DNA of 64,000 nucleotides from positions 2,811,347 through 2,875,346 of the forward strand of contig JAPWDM010000008.1 in NCBI GenBank assembly GCA_035578155.1, read 5' to 3'. This DNA is from Brachynemurus nebulosus (lineage: Eukaryota; Arthropoda; Insecta; Neuroptera; Myrmeleontidae). The notes under the pieces were generated by a model. The model worked only from the letters and a program-made list of their open reading frames with translations. It did not search any database and was not told the origin of the DNA. Shown here piece after piece: positions 59,955 to 64,000 of this stretch. Position 1 is the first letter of the stretch. Every line of letters starts with the position of its first letter. Position numbers and translations under genes: made by a program.

Positions 59955-60160
59955 ATATTATGGGCGCAAGCTAAAAAGACCATTTTTATCTATATCTGCA
60001 TTTATTTTTGTCTATCATATTAATAAATAGAAGTTTACTCGCTCACTCCTATAAAAACTTAATTACTTGGTTTGGTTAGTAACTATGGAAATAATACAAT
60101 TTGTGTTCTCCTCACCTCAGTTTCTGACGGTCTTTTGAGCTTGCGGTCATTATACATACA
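59955..60160. repeat. Fam-G repeat, uninterrupted copy
   Basis: Runs from 'ttatgggcgcaagctaaaaa' through 'tgtctatcatattaataaat' to 'ctcctcacctcagtttctg'. It provides the empty site of Fam-A copy 6. Confidence 0.75.
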
Positions 60161-60174
60161 TATGTATATACGTG

Positions 60175-60312
60175 TATATAAATTTTAGCGGGGATCATTT
60201 GCGCTGTCCGCCAAGGCCTCAAATCAAATTTCTGTCATAGTCCCACACTCAAATCTTACTATGAGAACCGCTGTAATAGCTGAATTTCCAGAACGAAAAT
60301 TCGCGGAAAAAA
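60175..60312 (-). repeat. Fam-C fragment, right of Fam-G
   Basis: 'tataaattttagcggggatc', 'aaatttctgtcatagtccca' and 'gtaatagctgaatttccaga' lead to the terminal 'gaaaattcgcggaaaa'. It is the distal part of the copy begun at 59830. Confidence 0.6.
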
Positions 60313-60511
60313 AAAAAAAACAGTGAACCATTAAACAATAGAAGCTGACCATGTCAATTTCATATGTGTATGTATATGTATTTTTATAAATAGAAATATG
60401 GATTATATCTATTTATTTTGTTGTATGTGAAATTCTCGCTCGATGCTATCCGGGTTATTATGCAACTCGTACGTTCAGGATACATTTATATGTATATAAT
60501 ATATATGTACC

Positions 60512-60518
<7 letters not shown>

Positions 60519-60566
<48 letters not shown>
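60519..60566. repeat. (TA)n microsatellite, left of Fam-D
   Basis: About 24 TA units that run straight into the left end of the foldback. Confidence 0.95.
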
Positions 60567-60567
<1 letters not shown>

Positions 60568-61966
60568 CGTGAGTTTTTCGAGAATTGCCATATTGATTAC
60601 AGCCAAACAGTTAATTTAATCGAAAAATTGTTCAAATAGGAGTTGTAGATATCGACGGGGGCAACCGATTGCTATAGTCAGGAGCTTTATAGCTCTTATG
60701 GTTTTCGAGTTCTGATACAAACTTATAGATTTTTAAGTGAGACTATATGTTAATTTTTCGATAAAACTGATCTAATGCATCAATTAAAAATATAAATGAA
60801 GAAAAAAAAATTTTTTACCCGAATTTATTTTTTGAATTTTTCTCTAATTTAGCAATTAGCCGGTAGAAATATGCATATGTATTTGAGGCTCTTTCAACCG
60901 ACAGAGTTTTAACGGCTAACATTTCTATTACATCCAAGAAAAGAACCTTTTCCAGTATCATTCTCTATAATACAGCATTGAATACTGAATGGCAGTAATT
61001 CAGATTTTGGAGTATAGATTTATATTTATTTTAAAAAATTAGTATTTAAAGTAACTTAATTTAAAAATAGTTTGAAGTATTTCATTAATTTACTGAAAAA
61101 TATATTTATTTTTTATTTATTTATTTTATTTTTGCCAACGACAGGTGGCAGGTGAAATAAATGACTCTAATGTACATATTCAATATAAATCAAAATAACA
61201 TTGGCGTTTCTTAATAGTAGCAAAATGAGGTTAATTAAGAACGAAAATATTATTAATAAGTGTACTCAAGTAGTGTAAAAATATTTGAAATTCGATAGTA
61301 TTTTCTTTTTATTACAAACCAAATAAAAAAGAAGTTTTTTCACAAAAAACTTTTCATTTCCTTTAAAAATACTTGCTACAAAAATATGTTTAGACGCCTA
61401 TGTATCTGTCAAACAGTGACATTTCAGAAAAATATTTTTTTTTATTTTTCAATGAATTAAAACTGAAATTTTATTTCCTTATTGTATTTAAATATCATTT
61501 TTATACGATAATTTAAGCTATTTAATAATTTTAATTTCCGATGGAGAACGTAATAATCGTTTAATTTTTCGTTACTACATTGTCACAAATGGCAGCATAA
61601 CTGAGCTAAATATCTCTTTAAATTACCTAAAATCCTAATCGTCTGCAAGTACTTGAGTACGAAATTTAAAAGTGTCATTTTTAAAACGTAATTACTTAAA
61701 AATATGAGATAAAACAATGCAAATTTGAGTGTTACTAGTAGTTTTGAATCATTTTTGACACAAATTTTTGAAAAACTTTTAAACACACGTTTCCATTTAA
61801 AAAACTATAAGTTTGTATCATAATTCGAAAACCATAAGAGCTATAAAGCTCCTCACTATAGCAATCGGTTGCCCCCGTCGATATCTACAGCTCTTATTTG
61901 AACAATTTTTCGATTAAATCAACGGTTTGGCTGTAATTTAAAATGGCAACTCTCGAAAAACTCACG

Positions 61967-61969
<3 letters not shown>
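60565..61969. mobile_element. Fam-D foldback, long copy inside a (TA)n tract
   Basis: The left end is TA then GCGTGAGTTTTTCGAGAATT. The right end is the complement, 'aactctcgaaaaactcacgc' then TA. Arms of ~190 bp share 'ttgtagatatcgacgggggc' and 'aagctcc...tatagca' blocks. About 1 kb between the arms is AT-rich with no recognised protein. Long (TA)n runs abut both ends. Confidence 0.8.

Positions 61970-62042
<73 letters not shown>
61968..62042. repeat. (TA)n microsatellite, right of Fam-D
   Basis: About 37 TA units that start at the right end of the foldback. Confidence 0.95.
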
Positions 62043-62044
<2 letters not shown>

Positions 62045-62047
<3 letters not shown>

Positions 62048-62637
62048 TGTATGAAATTGAAATGGTTCTAGACAGAATTCTCAATATATACTTGTATGGA
62101 GTACCTTGTTCAACTAGATAATATTATTGGTTCTCAAATATGTATTATACATAATATTATTAGCACTGTCATATTATTATGTTCCATTTAATCAGTGACG
62201 GTACAAGACAAAAATTAAAAGTGTGCACGAGACCCTACTTTTGTTTTAATCGCAAACAAAAATTGTATGTAACAAAATTACTTTACCTATATGTATAATC
62301 GAGTACCGAAGAAAAATATTGGTAGCCTATAGTTTCGTCAAATCCGCCAGTTTGTCTGTCAGTCATAATTCGTATTCATAATCTTTCGACCTAAGAATTT
62401 GCTGAGGTAAAGAATTGTAAGATGACACGTTGAAATTCCTTTACCATTTTTCATTTTTAAATGCCATTTGCGAATTTGCCACCCCCCCCCCCCGGTAACT
62501 TTTTTTGACCTGACAAAATACTCAATTAAAACTTTTGTGATTAAGTTATGTTGGTAACTTTCAAACATATTTTAAGCAATTAAATTTTCAAAAATTCCAA
62601 AAGTACCTAACTTAAAGTAGCGAAAATTATATAAAAT
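62045..62637. other. Unassigned stretch, no gene seen
   Basis: Contains a run of about 14 C at 62480-62494. No domain, RNA gene or bounded element recognised. Confidence 0.35.
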
Positions 62638-63325
62638 CATTGGCGGGATTTAGTGGGGTGCAAGGGGGTGCGAGTTTCGGCCCCTCCAACATACGTGTGA
62701 TTTATTAAAATGCTATGGCAGAAGAAAAGGGATGAGGATGTAGAAATTAGGATGTGCTATTCTAAGAATCTCCTGAGGTAGTTTTTATGTTAAATATATT
62801 CTTTGCTCCCTCACGCCAATGTTTTTCTTTAAATTCCGCCTATGTAGAAAATTTTACAGTGAGTTATATTTTGAAATTAGAAAATATTTCACAAAAAATT
62901 AAATCCAAATTTTATTAAAGGAAATGTTTACTGGAAATTTTTTTTATTTTTAACTGATTTAAGTTCTAAACGCCATAGTTTCAATCTCGTGCAGAACGGT
63001 TGTACTCAATTAAGAAATTCGTCAAATATGTATCGGAGAAAAGGAAAAGGGCAATAAATAACGACACAAGCTTGCGTGTCATGAGGCCTTAAAAATACTG
63101 AAATTACTTTATTATAAAGGAAAATCGAAGAACATGAAGAATTCTTACACTATCTCAAATAAATGTTGCCAGATTTAAAAATGAAAAAGTTACTGATGAT
63201 AATTTTTTTTTTATTTTTTTAATACAAAGCGAACCAAATTTTTTTAATTCCTTACAGTGCGAAGCCCCTTGGCGCGCTCCGCTATAAGCAATCGCACACT
63301 TTGTCCACCCTTTGCACCGCCACTG
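62638..63325. mobile_element. hAT-like element, probable
   Basis: The left end is 'cattggcgggatttagtggg'. The right end read inward is CAGTGGCGGTGCAAAGGGTG. CAGTGGCG-type starts are common in hAT elements. The right end is GC-rich ('cttggcgcgctccgc'). An 8 bp duplication cannot be checked because the LTR begins at the next base. No transposase. Confidence 0.5.
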
Positions 63326-64000
63326 TGTTACAAGCCGGGTTTATTATTCAAAATTTAAATATTTTTTTATATTTTTTATGGGAGTAGAAATAATTCCAAA
63401 TTAAAAAGTTTTAATCGAATTTTAAGTCGATATTAAAGTAATGCGTAGATACATATTCTAATCTAATGAACACTTGCATAAATAAATAATTATTAAATAT
63501 TTCTATAAACAAAAAGGTCCATTCATCGAAGTAACGGCGTAAGTTAAATAAATTTGTCGAGTATCTGGACATGTAAGAAATTATTTAGACTATAAACATC
63601 CGGGCGACAAAAACCGTTGACGATAAATAATAATTTAATAAATTAACGACAAATAATTAATTGCTGATAAGGATTTTTGCTATGGAACATTCGAGAACAA
63701 AATTATAGACCAGAGGGGTATGAGGTAAAGAGTAGGTAGACCCAAGCCAAATTGAAAATGAAAACGGTTAAAAAAGTCGTTCTCTGGTTTTGATAGTGAA
63801 AAGAAGTCGGTTTGTGGTTTTTTGATTGTTGAGTAATTTGGGTAATTGTTATTAAGGGCTTTGTTGTGTAGTTGAGTGATTGGGGATTTTGTGTGTGAGA
63901 TTTGTGGATTAGGTTGATCGAGTGGGATTATTGTTGGGGCTATTTAATCGGGATATTTGGGGATTATTGGAAACTGTTGAAGAGCTATACACTTGGGTGA
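63326..64000. mobile_element. LTR, second copy, cut by the window end
   Basis: TGTTACAAGCCGGGTTTATT onward follows the LTR at 26722 in the same direction, including 'gtccattcatcgaagtaacg', 'aaacatccgggcgacaaaaa' and 'agaccagaggggtatgaggt'. About half the LTR is inside the window. It may be another solo LTR or the first LTR of a longer element lying beyond the end. Confidence 0.75.

Overview
The window reads as intergenic DNA from a strongly AT-rich eukaryotic genome, most likely an insect or related arthropod. The grounds are TTAA-target piggyBac-type MITEs, TA-target Tc1/mariner-type MITEs, hAT-like elements, a THAP-domain relic, a Crypton-like tyrosine recombinase relic, a 3' tail typical of insect LINE/SINE elements, many (TA)n arrays, and no bacterial-type operons or dense coding. 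I cannot name the species. I see no intact cellular gene, tRNA, rRNA or CRISPR. Most open frames are short products of AT-rich repeats. Only two stretches carry recognisable protein domains, and both are broken: the C-terminal half of a tyrosine recombinase (5400-5867) and a frameshifted THAP zinc finger (23213-23512).

Layout. 0-5 kb: a diverged tandem array and small hairpins. 5.1-7.0 kb: a TTAA-bounded foldback element holding the recombinase relic, itself hit by a MITE. 9.3-11.9 kb: a TA-target MITE, a palindromic (TA)n-cored repeat, and a 718 bp foldback with a 9 bp target duplication. 13.1-21 kb: MITEs, then a stack of elements nested in one another (15.6-19.9 kb). 21.6-28.3 kb: the THAP relic, LINE/SINE-like tails, a MITE copy and a 1.3 kb solo LTR. 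28.3-40.3 kb: a series of TTAA-, TA- and CTAG-flanked inverted-repeat elements. 40.7-48.6 kb: a foldback split by a MITE, two further MITE copies, and a 3.3 kb element rich in subterminal repeats. 50.2-64 kb: more inverted-repeat elements, a clear hAT MITE with an 8 bp duplication, a foldback placed in a (TA)n tract, and a second LTR copy running off the end.

Family names used below. Fam-A: piggyBac-like MITE, ends CCCTAGAATCATACGT, six copies. Fam-B: TTAA foldback with GGTACCATC ends, three copies, one with the recombinase. Fam-C: dispersed repeat with a (TA)n core, many copies and fragments. Fam-D: TA-flanked foldback with GTGAGTTTTTCGAG ends. Fam-E: ends AGGGTTGACCGGGG. Fam-F: a repeat present twice, each copy carrying a different insertion. 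Fam-G: a short repeat present twice, once with and once without a MITE.

Nothing here suggests genes working together in a host pathway. The interest is mobile-element biology. Several insertions can be read against an uninterrupted paralogous copy within the same window, which fixes boundaries and target duplications. Coordinates are by eye and may be off by a few bases.
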